From: Musa acuminata AAA Group
Taxonomy: Eukaryota > Streptophyta > Magnoliopsida > Zingiberales > Musaceae
NCBI RefSeq assembly: GCF_036884655.1
Contig: NC_088342.1
Coordinates: 29,704,001 to 29,768,000, forward strand
Direction: 5' to 3'
Length of the DNA stretch: 64,000 bases
The translations under genes were made by a program, and so were the position numbers. Of the stretch, positions 1 through 12,369 are shown piece by piece. Every line of letters starts with the position of its first letter. The first letter of the stretch is position 1. The notes beneath the pieces were generated by a model. That model was not told where the DNA came from and searched no databases. It was given only the letters and a program-made list of their open reading frames with translations.

Positions 1-36
1 CCTAGTTTAGCTTACTTAATGGACTTCTTATTTCAG

Positions 37-3000
37 GTTAACTGGACAGGCAGCTTCAGTGGGAAAACATCTGTGGATCCATAAGGATACCCTTGATGGA
101 TTTGGTTCCACATCTAAGGTATAGCTTTTGATGTTCTTATTGTCTAGTTAAAAATTAAACATATGATGCTATAACCTAAAATGCTCTCTGAGGTGGGCAC
201 TTTATGTGTGACAACATTGTTGTTATTTGTGTACCTAGGTCATCTTGTCAATGGCTTAACATATGAAACTTGGAAATTTTGGTAGGTATAGCTCAGGGGA
301 TTGTTTCTCTTTATAACATTACTAAGGAAAATATATACTAAGACTGACAAATAAATGCACATTGGAATACTCTTGGTGTAAATGATTTGCTTTTGACTAT
401 CCTCGGTTGTTTTCGGGAATTAATTGCTTCTGTAACTGATAAAATAACTGAATTAGAGAAGAAGATGAGGCCTAGACTTGTGTTATTTCATCAGTTATTT
501 GAAGAAGTGAGCCTAAATTTTCAAAAACATCTAGAAATTCTAGATGTAATTAAGTGTAAAGCACCTTAGGCTGGAATTGGGCTATGCAAAGGCTTATTGA
601 CCCAAAACGGAAACTTTTGGGTTTTGTAAAGGCCCTTTGTCACTACCTCTGGTCAGAGTATAATTGACTCATTAATTTCATTGAGACTAAACGACAAGCC
701 CAAATTACTTAAGACTCTTATAAGTCAATCGGATGTGTAAGTAAATCAGGTATTACATTCTCTCTCACTTAAGATGTGTTGTCCAACATAGCTCAAAATC
801 AGACCCTAACATGATGCGTGTGTGACATGCTTTAGTGGTAGCTCCAAACCATGATGTATCCTTTTGCTCCGTTCCGTGGACGTCCTCTAGCTCCCTATAC
901 AGATAGTCCTTTTATACTCAAGCCTCTCACCATGCCTCATGTCGTCTCGGTTCTGATACCAATTGTCACAACTTATCCTGATGAGATAATTATGCTACTA
1001 ACATCGTTGGGGGTAAATCACTAGTCCAAAATGCTTAATCCTAAATTAAGGATAGTACACTCATCGTACTTTTATAAATCAAACCAAGAATTTGCCCATT
1101 TCCATTGCAGGACTGAACTGAGATGTTATACTCTTCTTTCAGGCAGATTGGCTCGCTTTTATCATTATGATGATGGCAGTGGTTCTGCAAAGTCTGTACT
1201 GCATCTTAGGATAATTTTTAATCAATTTCTTCCTCTTGACTAATGTTCAAAGCTACATCTTCTCTTGATTTTGAATATGGTGTCATGTGATTGGGCCAAC
1301 CTTTCATGCTGTTTGAGTTTTAAGCAATCTTGGTGTCCCTTATTTCCAGGGAGATTAGCTTTAATAAGTAGATTTATCACTAGTCTGTGGTTAGGAATTA
1401 TCTTACTGTGTTCGTTGGTGATAGTTTATTATATCGGTTTGACATGAGTTTCTTTGATTAGATCTATGTGTATCACACTTAATAATGTTATGGTATAGAA
1501 CGTTCATAATTGGAGATGTACTGTGCAAGCCGATTTCATTGTGGATGAGTGAGTAGCGAGTGTGCCCGTCAATTTTTGTGTTGGGTTTTTTCCATTCTTT
1601 TGCTTGTGGAATCCTATATTAAACATCTATTCTAAAATGTTACTGTGGCCAAGTACTTCAAAAGCATATTCTACTTCCTGATTTGGAGTAAAAGCCCTGA
1701 TTACCATCTTGCCATCCCTAATGAATGTTTATTGTGTACTTGTAGGGCTTTGCTAACATAAATTGCCAGATTGTAGCAGGCATTCAGGTCATGCAGTATT
1801 CTCTTAACATTTCCTATTATTCTCACTTCTTCTTCTTCTTCTCTTGTTTGTGTTTATTGGTATATCATTCTATTTTCTTTCTTTTTCTTAACCAAATTTC
1901 TGATAAATTTCTTGCATTGCAGACAATTGTAGTTGTTCCTGTGCTTCCAGTTGGAGTCATACAACTAGGTTCCACCCAGATGGTATGTTGACTTCCACTA
2001 TATTGAAAACTACAAGTAGATCCTGATTTTAGCTTTGTTGAAGTGGCCTCATCTTGTGTTTCCAATTTCACTATATGTTTTAATGTTTCAGACAGCAATA
2101 AACACAACTCGGAGTGTGGAAAAATAACATGGATGGGTGCACTTACTTGCAAATTGGGAATCATAAACTTGCATATTGTCACTATATATTTGGGGAGTGG
2201 TTGAAACTATGCTGCAAGATCATTTTTGATGAAAATTCTTCACAAACACACATCATTATGAAGAATTAACAAGCAAAGCTTAGAATTTATTTTACATTTA
2301 TGGGCATGATGATGATGTACTGCTGGAAAGCCTGATCCTATCTATGATCAAAGAAATTTACTGCGAGACATGCTGAAGGAATGAAGCTTATTTATATTTT
2401 TTATTATCCTCTTTTCTGATCTGTGTATCCATATCTTGCAGGTTCTGGAAAACATTGATTTCATTAATCATGTGAAAAATTTAGTTTTGAAGCTAAATTG
2501 TGGATTGGGAGCTCATCCATCTGATAACACCCAGAAAACACTGAGGCAAAAAAGTCAAATGTATTCTTCACTTGGCCCGCTTTTTGATTGCCGATCTACA
2601 ACTGCTTGTACTACTGTGGACAATATACTGCCTATTACTGCTAACGGATTCAGCCATGAGCTCATCAGGTTCCTACCTCCAGAATCTTTTGCTGCATCGT
2701 TTTCTGCATTACCATCACAAATGAATAAGAAAATGCAACCCAGTGCTTCTGAAATAATGTCAGGCAAACAAAATGTGAACACTACAACACATACTATAGG
2801 TGAACTTTTCATGCATGGTACTCAGGACATATCTCCGAAGCCAGATATAGAGTGTACACAGCAAGTAATGCCAGTTAATACAGGCTCCAAATGTCAAAAC
2901 GAGCCTTCTGTTTCAAACTTATTTCTATTGTCCAACAGTTTAAAGGTCCTGGAAGAAGAGCTTATGTTCACATCAGCTATTGGAACATTAGAATCTGCGA

Positions 3001-6000
3001 ACAATTTATCTACATCACTGCAAGATACCAAGGGTTTTCCACTAAGTGTTAAGAGTGAATCATCCAACAATGCAGATAAACTTGGCAAATCCAGTTCCAT
3101 TCAGCATGGAGTCACTGAACATTCAAATTTGTGTGCCAAGTTTTCTGTAAGTGGGGCACCCCAAATTTTAGACCAAAGAAGCTGCTCACTTGGAAAACCT
3201 GGCATTTCAGAGGTTTCTAACAAGGACCAGCCTTTCTGCATCAATGAAGTTTCTAATCCTGTATCAGATGCAGGAGCACTAAAAGAAAACAGTGATTTAG
3301 TTCAAGCTTCTTGTTTCTTTTCATCCAAACCTGATGTTCGAGTTTCTTGCCCTGAGATGCCAGCTGACATTTTTGAGCATGAATTTTGCTATTCAAATGC
3401 TGTTCAGAGAGATCAAAGATGTAAAAGAGTTAATTATAAGGTAAATGGTATTTGTCCAGGCGAGAGCAGGCAATGTGTGCAAGATTTGGATGAATGCAAA
3501 CTTCTATATACATCAAAAGACGCATCACCATTTCCTGTGGCTTTTACTTCAAGCAGTGATCTTTTTGGTTTGTTTGATATTGACAATAAGACAAATTGCT
3601 CAAATGGCAGTTTAGATGATGTTTTAGTGCATGAGAATAGTGCAAGTGCTCTTAATGTGGGTACAGAGATACCTGTCTTAGATTCATCAAGCAATCAGAT
3701 TTTGTATTCTGGGCTATTTTCCATAGATGACAGTGATCAATTATTGGATGCAGTAATCTCAAAGATCAATTCAGGTGCCAAGCATAGCTCAGAAGACAGT
3801 ACTTCTTGTAAGACTTCATTATCAAATGTTCATAGTTCTCATTATGCTGGAAATCCCAGTCATGGCGAAGTGCTTCTGTCGAAGCACAGGAAAGATGACT
3901 TTATTGGTTTTTCACCAGTACTTGCGAAAAACGAGCCTTCATACTCAGGTTATGGCAAGTCTTCATGCAACCTTGAGAAAGATGGAGACTACTCTCAGAA
4001 AATTGGGCTTCATAAATCTTTGACCAGCTCATGGGTTGAGAATTGTCAGAATGTTAAATATGACTGTGTATCAGATTCAAATAGTAAAAAAGTTGCTGAA
4101 GTAGGTAAGCTAAGTAGGAAGAGGCCGAGACCTGATGAGAGTCCTAGACCAAGGCCAAAAGATCGACAGATGATACAAGACCGTATCAAGGAACTCCGAG
4201 AAATAGTACCAAATGGGGCAAAGGTGACCTTATGACCTGAAGCTTCAAGCATGCATAAGTTTTATGAGTTATGATTGTTGATGCTTAAGGGCAATACTAA
4301 TGATTTTGTTGCTACTTGTTGACAATGGAACAGTGTAGCATTGATGCCTTGTTGGAAAAAACCATCAAGCACATGCTTTTCTTGCAAAGTGTAACCAAGC
4401 ATGCTGACAAGCTTAAGGTTGCTGGAGAACCCAAAGTATGTGGATTTATCCTACAATCACCATTTGCTATATGTCTAAGCTTGCTTAAACTTCTTAAGAA
4501 TCATTGGTTACACCTTTTTAGCAATCTGAAAACTAAATAAGCAACACCGACATTGAAAACCATGTTTGTTATTTGTGGCATAAATTTTTGCATGATGCAA
4601 TAAAGGTTTATGCTAGTGAAGACTTCCAATGATCGTTAGAGATTTCTTCTAACTGAAAACCCTCATGAAGCTATCTCATGCAAATCATGTTTTGGGATTA
4701 CTGTAATTTTATTAAATACTTAATTGGACTAGTTAAAGAATTTTATTTTATATGGCCATTTGTCTTTCTTTGTGAACATGTCGTAATCAGCTCCATCCTT
4801 GTCTGCATAGCCTTAAGCTGTTACATTCTATTTTGTTATTCCTTCCATCAGATTCTCAGATCAGATGTGTAGGACTTCATTGATTTATAACCCTAAGTGT
4901 CATTTTTTACTTGCTGCATATACAGATCAGTGGTGAAGAGGGCGGGTTGCTCTTGAAAGACAACTTCGACGGTGGTGCAACATGGGCATTTGAGGTAGGA
5001 ACTCAACCAATGATCTGTCCGATCATAGTGGAGGATCTGAACCCACCTCGACAGCTGCTCGTAGAGGTAAATGGTTCCTCTTGTTACTTGCTTTTCATCA
5101 ATTCTCATCAATGATGAGAAAGCCTCAAGATGATTTATTTGTAGATGCTTTGCGAGGAGCGGGGTTTCTTTCTGGAGATTGCTGATTTCATCAGAGGATT
5201 GGGATTGACAATATTGAAAGGGGTGATGGAAGCACGAAAAAGGAAAGTTTGGGCACGTTTTGCCGTAGAGGTACTAAGATGCCTCTGGCATATAAGTTCC
5301 TTGCTATTGATCTGTGCCTTCAGTTTAGTAGCATGCAGACAAACTTTAGTGTCATACTGTACCTGTTGGAAAATTATCATTGAAGGATGATAGTTTTCAT
5401 TAATTCATAGAAAAACACAGTAGCGGATAAGTAAAGAGGATGAAACTAAAATATTTTATTCATCACAATCAATCACTCTATCTTTCTCTCATGTTACAAG
5501 GTCATAGGCAGACCATACCGCAGCCTAATTTGATGGAACTCTTCATTTAATTACGGCTCTTAAGCTAACTCGTTATCTAAATATAATTTTTAATTTAATA
5601 TTCCATCAGCATTATGCACATGCCTCACACACTTACATAGGTCATATATTCTCCTTTCACTTGTTCCTTATCCTAACATCCCATGTGGTGCATTTATAGC
5701 CCATAGTTACATACAAAAATTTATAGCCCATGGTAACTATGTTACATCCATAAATTCAGTCATCGTTTGGGGAAGGAAATCATTGGGGATTGGTTGGCTA
5801 GGTTTTCTTTGTCAACTAAAAATTCCTTTTTTTCAAGAGGCTACTGGCATGATCCTCTCCTTCCTCTTTTGAGTGCTGATTCTTTAAGCATCGGTCATAC
5901 ACGATCTTTCTAGCAATGTAATTTCTTTTGTGTTTGAAAAAAAAAGAAAATGTTACGATTGCTAAAACAAAGGTTGCATATATTGTGCACAGGCCAACAG

Positions 6001-6148
6001 AGATGTGACTAGGATGGAGATATTCGTTTCACTCATGCAATTGTTACAACCCACGGCTGGAAGCAGCACAGGACCACCAAGTGTCGGCAACATCAACATG
6101 CCGCATGCCGTACTCCACCAAACTTCTATTCCTGCACAGGTTCTCTGA
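37..6148 (+). CDS. LHW-like: LONESOME HIGHWAY-type bHLH transcription factor (5' partial)
   Basis: Eight exons are visible: 37-118, 1746-1787, 1923-1982, 2442-4223, 4334-4435, 4926-5066, 5145-5270 and 5993-6148. All have GT-AG borders and one continuous frame (829 residues plus stop; N-terminus outside the window). Residues 1-80 are the end of the bHLH-MYC_N domain (IVVVPVLPVGVIQLGS). A long Ser-rich middle follows in one 1.8 kb exon. The atypical bHLH spans about residues 617-690 (RPKDRQMIQDRIKELREIV, then KTIKHMLFLQSVTKHADKLK) and is split by an intron after NGAK, as is usual in this family. Residues 690-790 are the conserved C-terminal region (LLLKDNFDGGATWAFEVG; GLGLTILKGVMEARK). LHW/EMB1444-type proteins act in the nucleus, pairing with TMO5-type bHLH partners to drive vascular cell divisions. 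Which paralogue this is cannot be told. The final exon reads through a possible donor (CAG|GTTCTC) to TGA at 6146-6148, so the last few residues are uncertain. Confidence 0.93.
119..1745. other. First visible LHW-like intron, with a possible LTR-element trace
   Basis: This 1.6 kb intron has no convincing coding sequence. At about 953-965 the minus strand reads TTGGTATCAGAAC next to TGTGACA. That resembles a plant initiator-Met tRNA primer-binding site abutting an LTR end, so part of about 560-1100 may be an old minus-strand LTR-element remnant. I could not pair two LTRs. Confidence 0.35.
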
Positions 6149-7193
6149 TCATTTGTTAGCAAGTAATTGGCATGGCGCCGGTGTTGGACCTGGAAAAGCA
6201 AAGAGCAGGTTTAACTTCTCCTGCCATGACTAGCATTCCAGAACCTATTTGGAAGACAAATTAGACTATAGACATTTTTGTCTAGTCTGTTCCAGCTTAA
6301 TCTGGAAGCATGTGAGCTGTGTACTTGGGATGTTTATTGTCAATGCTAATAGCATACCCTTTGCCTTTGGTAAATTCTTTATAAAGAAAGCAGCCTTCTT
6401 GGCAACTGTTACCCTTCTTCTAATTTGTTTGGAATGCCAGTAAGATGTGAATGCTATGGCATGACATTGAGATCAAGGTTTTGTATGCTTCTTGTTTTGA
6501 ATTTGCTGTACTTGTTTGGAAAGCAAAAGAAGTAAAAAACTTGGGATTTGAATGCATGAAATTGGAGATACCATGTTTTTATTGTCAGTATAATTGTCCC
6601 ACTGGCTACAGTATTCTGTTTCTCCTTTTACCCCAAAAGCAGTGGAAATCCCATATCATTGTGACATACTATTTGCACGCAAACAAATCACCAGCCATAC
6701 AACATACATCTGCATAAAATTCTTCCATATCAGTGTTGCATAATATTGTCACACACTGCACAATTCTAAATTTTGTGAAGTGTTTCTTCTTTAGTAATAT
6801 TTCAATCTTATCTTATACATAAATATTTTGCTAAGGATTATATAATTTATTATATAACCCTTTTCATTACCTCTCATTGAAGGGTCATCTTAGAAAAACT
6901 GATGTAATCAATTTTATACAAGTAATTTCTTTTATTATCTTACAAATATATCTGAAAACATATTAATATAGATCATATCATACGGATGTACATGAGTGGA
7001 AGATGCTATAATCCTGGATTAAGAAGGGAATAAGATTTTTTAGGGTTTTAACGAGGAACTAATTATGTTTATGAGGAATCAATGTAGATTTATTTAGCAT
7101 ATGCAAGCATAAAGACTTTTTATTCTTTGGTATGGAAACCTTGCAGGATTTACACTCGTTACTACTAGTATTTACGTAGCTCATCAGCTCCAT

Positions 7194-7198
<5 letters not shown>
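6149..7198. other. Intergenic region between the LHW-like gene and the 7241 gene
   Basis: AT-rich sequence holding the 3' UTR of the upstream gene and the promoter side of the downstream gene. Only short chance reading frames occur. I see no further gene, RNA or mobile element here. Confidence 0.6.

Positions 7199-7224
<26 letters not shown>
7199..7224 (+). repeat. (CT)n microsatellite in the leader of the 7241 gene
   Basis: A run of 13 TC/CT dinucleotides ends 16 bases before the ATG at 7241. Pyrimidine-rich CT tracts are common in plant 5' UTRs and core promoters, so it probably belongs to the untranslated leader. Confidence 0.85.
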
Positions 7225-7240
7225 CTGGCGAGAGAGAACC

Positions 7241-9861
7241 ATGGGAGCGTGCGCCACGAAGGCCAGAGCCGACGGGGACGCGTCCCCGCCGCTGGAGCAG
7301 CCGGCCGCCCCGCCGGATCACCAGGTGAAAGATGGCGGAGGAAGGCGGGACGTTCAGCGGGGGCCGGCGCAACCGCAGGAGAACCGGCGGAGATCTCTCA
7401 GTGACTTGTTCCAGGTGCGTGTCGCTGCCTTATTCCTCAGATTTAATCGTCAAAATCTCTGTTTCAGCTGCAGAAGGAAACAAGTTGCGATCTTTAGGCC
7501 TGGTAGTGTGTTCTGAAGATTCTTGATGTTAGCTTTTGATCTCATTTGTTGCATCGAATGAGGGAATCCCCTCCTCATTTGGCTGCTTCTAAAACTCCAC
7601 TAACATGGTAAAATACGGGTGTCAGGGGCAGTAAGCAAAACCTTGGCATTGATTATGTTAGGCGAGGTTGTTGATGTCATTGGAAGAGAGGATAGAGATA
7701 TCAAATAGAGGAAGAGTATAACGAGCTTCAATCTTCTATATTTCTCTCAAAAAATATTTTTACAATTTCAGAAACTCTCTTACCCTCATGACTCAACATA
7801 TGGGGTTTATATAGTCCCCAAAGATACATTATATTAATTGTATTCAAGATGAATCATTCTCTTTCAAGAAATCTTTTCAAGAATCAATAATCAATAATCA
7901 ATTTGACTTATCCTTTTATAGACTTTTAATCCATTTTTTCTGTTTGATGTAATGATTCTCCCACTTGATGCAATGAAACTCTTTATGACATTTGAACAAG
8001 TTTAATTCCAACAAAGGTCACATGCATATCGAATTTAATTATTCAATTCGCTTGCTACATTAGAAGCAGCTGTGTGGCGGAAAGTGTAATCCAGTAGAAG
8101 CTCCATGTTGACTTTATTGTGTAACCGACCTTATGGTTCTCCAATTTTGTCCCATGGATTTCTTTGAGAATAGAAAATTGCAATTTTCTAGTAGTTGATG
8201 TCATTGTTTCATTGCCTGCCTATAGTGTGGCTTATATTCTTCGTCTTTAGACCTAATGCATCATTCTCACCATTATTGTTTTCTTCTCTCTTTATGTTTT
8301 CCCTGCGCTACTTTACTTTGAACCATAGATTAAGAAGAATCTTTTAGAATCTCCTAAGACAATTCTTATGTTTCTGATTTCTGATTGACAATTGGTTGTT
8401 GTTTCCTATGTCTGTTCATGTAGGTTATCCAGTAAAATACATGAGCATTATTGACAATGACCGTGCAATCAATTAGAGGCTTTTTCTTTAGCTTTACAAA
8501 AGATACTTCACCCTTTCAATTTTCCTCAGGAGGACTGCCAGTTGTCTTTTTTCTTTTTTCAAGTGCCAGCACTTTTACTTTTCTCCTTTATCGATCATAA
8601 CACATCGAAAGGTCTCAAACCCTTTTTAAGTGCTTGTGCCAACCTTCATTATAGCATGTAAATTTTATGTCGTGGGCTAATTCTGCTGGAAATCTTGTGT
8701 GGAGCACTCTGATATCATTCCTGTGGAAAACTCTGTTATACCCACCTTAGGTTTCTAATTAAGAAATTTAATGCTGATGATCACTTAAACACATTGGTTC
8801 TCTTAATCCATGTAGCCCTTTAGTTGTTTTAGATTTTTTCTACATTTCAAAGCTTGCTTGACCATAATTCATTGATAGTAGGGCTTAGCTAAAGCCGATA
8901 ACAGTTTATTATGGATATGCTAGTGTCAAAATCGCGTATAGGAGGCTTAAAGACCTTTTATAAGATTTTTTTTTTTTTATCGATAGAAACAGGCATTGAA
9001 TGATTTGTTCATGGCATTAGAAAAGTATCAAGTACGTAGAAATAGGGTATGTGACATACAAATCATCATGGCATAGAACACATTCAAAGATCAACAACTG
9101 CTATGATGTCAGTCTTAAGGCTTTCCACATAAATAGGACCTACTCCCAAGTAATGCTTGAGGTAATTCTGTAAGGTTAACGTTGAGTATGAAGTTAAATG
9201 AATGCAGTGAATTTTTTAATCTTATCACTCTTCTTGAGTTAATAAATATCAAGAATTTGAAATCCTAGAATTGTTCAATAGACACCAAGGACCATAATGT
9301 GTATTTTCGTTGATGTTCTTGCTTATATGTTTTCTCGGTAGGGAACTTTTCAGGTCATCTTCCGGATGGAAGTAAGCCTCAGAACCTGCCACCATAAAAA
9401 AAAAAAAAAAAAAAAAATCACTAAATGTATGTACAAAGTTCACAAAAGCTAATTTGAAGTTGAACTTATACTAATTATATTTGCCGTCTCTGCAGAATGA
9501 AGAGACGAGCAGTTCCTCTGAGACTGCTAAGAACATTCTATCGGAGACTGTTACATCAGAACCTGTGTTACCAAAGGAAGAAGTGATCGAGTGCAAGGCA
9601 TCGAAAGAAGCAGTGGTGCAAGAAACAGATGAACGACCTACGCAGATTTCTAAAGCCGAAGCCGCTCAAGCTATCACGACTGCTACCCCACGGGAGACTT
9701 CTGTTCCTTCTACGGCGGCAGATTCCGTAGCAAGCGTAGCAAATGCAGTAGCATTGGGTTCAGAAACTAAAGCCCAAGTCGAAACTGCTAAGGTGGAGGC
9801 AACAGATTCCAGTGTCACAGAAGGTAGTCCAGATGCAGAGGAGAAGATGACAGATGCATGA
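7241..9861 (+). CDS. Small acidic protein with predicted N-myristoylation site, function unknown
   Basis: Two exons: 7241-7414 (58 codons) and 9496-9861 (121 codons plus TGA), joined in phase 0 across a 2.1 kb intron with GTGCGT and CTGCAG borders; 179 residues. The start MGACATK fits an N-myristoylation signal with an adjacent Cys that could be palmitoylated, so attachment to the plasma membrane is likely. Residues 8-50 are Pro/Gly/Arg-rich, followed by RRRSLSDLFQ. Exon 2 is Glu/Ala/Thr/Ser-rich, low in aromatic residues and probably disordered. Plants have many small MGAC-type acidic proteins of unknown role, and I do not recognise a named family. Exon 1 is GC-rich and exon 2 near neutral, a 5' GC gradient often seen in monocot genes. 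A likely poly(A) signal AATAAA lies at 10045-10050. The gene converges on the WAT1-related gene. Confidence 0.8.
7669..8013 (-). mobile_element. Solo LTR (copia-like) in the intron of the 7241 gene
   Basis: On the minus strand the segment starts TGTTGGAATTAAAC and ends in CAACA, with perfect 5 bp TGTTG/CAACA termini. It carries a TATA-like CTATATAAACCCC. The flanks GAGGT (7664-7668) and AAGGT (8014-8018) match at 4 of 5 bases, like an aged target-site duplication. No internal region or second LTR is present, so unequal recombination to a solo LTR is the simplest reading. Confidence 0.65.
9396..9417. repeat. Poly(A) tract in the same intron
   Basis: A 22-base A run lies 79 bases before the splice acceptor of exon 2. 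On the minus strand it would be poly(T). It may be the tail of an old retroposed sequence, but no body could be recognised. Confidence 0.6.
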
Positions 9862-10355
9862 TTGCCTGTTTACTGATTGCCACAATTTACACCGACATGG
9901 TTTACAGGTAAACATGGCTGATCTGATGGAATTACTCTTCTGCGTCTGTTGTCTGTTCATCATTCGGCTGTTTCCTTTCACGATTCAAATCCCGATTGCA
10001 TTGTAGATTTGATTTTTTATCTGCTCATGTTCTGTGGTAAGAAAAATAAAACTATATGTAGCAGGATATGATATTTTTAAATAATTCTTGTATATCCTCC
10101 TTGCTGAGGAGAATTAAACTCCTACAGGACTTGTAGAAGCTCTTGGCAGTATGCTCTTAACTATTGCATTCTTGTAAGAATCAGTACAAAAAACAAAATT
10201 CTTCACTGTTTTGATTCATAAACCATGGCTGTTTGGTTGATCAACATGAACTCAAAATTTAGCTGCAGATTTCATTTGGTAGCACTTCCAACTCTTGATT
10301 TCTTCAACACAAGGATTTCTTTCATGTTTCGAAGTAGAAATAACATCAAAATAGT
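9862..10355. other. Convergent intergenic region (two 3' ends)
   Basis: 494 bases separate the stop codons of the plus-strand 7241 gene and the minus-strand WAT1-related gene, so it should hold both 3' UTRs. AATAAA at 10045-10050 is a plausible plus-strand poly(A) signal. Nothing else was seen. Confidence 0.6.
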
Positions 10356-12321
10356 TCAGGCCATGTTGCTTCCTTCTCCTGCATGTGCTGGCTTTCCTTC
10401 TTCGATTGAGACCTGACAGAGAGCTCTTTCCTTGTTCTTTCCCCATAGGACTCCATAAAGGCCTCCAACCATAAGAAGTCCACCTAAAATACTGAAATCA
10501 ATGTGTCAACATAGCATTAGCTTAGCTAAATTAATCAGACAGTTTGAAAGATGGAAGAAAAACCAGGTATGCGTAGGCCCCACACCTTCCCACAGAAATC
10601 ATCTCTCCTAGGAAAACAGATGAACATATCATGGTGAAAACAATATTTAGAGGTGTGAAAATTGCCGAAAACACAGGGCCCTTCTTCTCGACACAAAATG
10701 TTTGCAAATAGAAACAAACTCCTGTCACCACAAACCCCTGCCATCAAAGAAAATGTGATTCATCATTGCTTTTTCTTGTGAGAAACACAAGAAGATTTAT
10801 CAGCAACAAAATGACTGACCTTCAGTTGATAGCATCATATCCAATAAACTTGTTGGGAATAAAATTATTTCCAGTAGCATTTTATCTCAAGATACCAAGA
10901 ATAGTTTTCTTGCTTGTACTTATGAAATAGGTGAGTGTTTCCTCATCTTTCTTAAAAATTCTTGAGGTGTCACTAAGAAAAATGATAGGCCATCGGTTGA
11001 ACCTATGGTCAACTGATTGACCATAACTTTCATATATTTTATAAATAAAATAAAGCATATGTTATATTTAAAATAGAAAATTTACATAAATAGTATTATA
11101 AATTTTTTTGGTATGAGTGAGCCGACGGTGAGGGGATGAGAGAGTAACGAAAATAGTTCTTTTATTTTTCATCCTTATAATACAAAGACTAAATTGCCCT
11201 TAGAAAATTCAAACATCTTTAACGGTAAATTAAAATTAAAAGTATTTAAAATATAAAAATATACAAATAATATTATATTTTTTTGATATGAGGGAACGGA
11301 CATTGAGGAGATAAGAGAGTAACAAAAATAGTTTTTTATATATATTTTTCGTCCTTATAAGATAAAGACTTAATTGCCCATATAAAATTCAAACATCTAT
11401 AATGATAAATTAAAATTAAAATTATTTAAATTATAAAAATATATAAATAATATTATAATTTTTTGATATGAGGGAACAGACATTGAGGGGATAAGAGAGT
11501 AACAAAAATAGTTTTTTTTAAAAAAATTTTTCATCCTTATAATAAAATGACTTAATTGCCCTTAGAAAATTCAAACATCGTTAACGATAAAAAAAAAAAA
11601 AATTACTTATTTTAATCTGTTTAAGAATCAAATAACCTAATCGGTTTAAGATGCTGAGTCACTCACACTGTAGAGGATGGCAAGCAGGCCCATATCCCAC
11701 TGCAGCTTCCACTTGGAGCTGTCCCTCTCGAATGCTATCGCAACAAACAGCGACTGAAATGTGCCGAAAAGGCACTCGAGTGTTGTGAAGAGAAGCTTGG
11801 AAGTGTACTCCTTCAGCAACATCCCCTGTAAGCAAAGTGATCAGCGATTAGCATGGAATCCCCAAACCCCCCTGTTGCCTATGGCAACATCTCTCTCTCA
11901 TGGCTGATCTAATGCTAGTGCAATGCACCTGTAAGACCAGCCACAATGCCCAGGTTATGTTGGAGGTGATCATGAAAAGGGTGCCTTTGATCCAGGTGGT
12001 CTTTGGCAGAGCTGCCTTCTGGTGTGTTGGACTTGTGTGGCGGCCGGAGGAGCCATGGAGGTTCAGGGGATGGATGTAAGAGCCTCTGTAGAGGGCAGTC
12101 ATCACCACTCCGGCCACACAAAGTGCTATTCCCACTGCCTTGGCTATTCCTGAGATCCTCTTCACCTTCATGGTCTCCATTCTGGATCATTAAAGTACAC
12201 ATACTACTCTGTTCATATATTGAAGCTGGAGATATTTGTCATGGTAATAATCTATGCCAAGTGCATTAATTTGAGAACATACACTTGCAAACTTTGATAC
12301 TATAAATATGAAGTTGTGAGG

Positions 12322-12369
<48 letters not shown>

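Noticed and set aside
2555..4252. Minus-strand and alternative-frame open frames under the long LHW-like exon
   Set aside because: The plus-strand frame is open for 594 codons and matches the bHLH family; the others are shadows.
10980..11620. CRISPR-like array in the repeated block
   Set aside because: Units are 175-180 bp, diverged throughout and lie in a plant intron; there are no short identical repeats with unique spacers.
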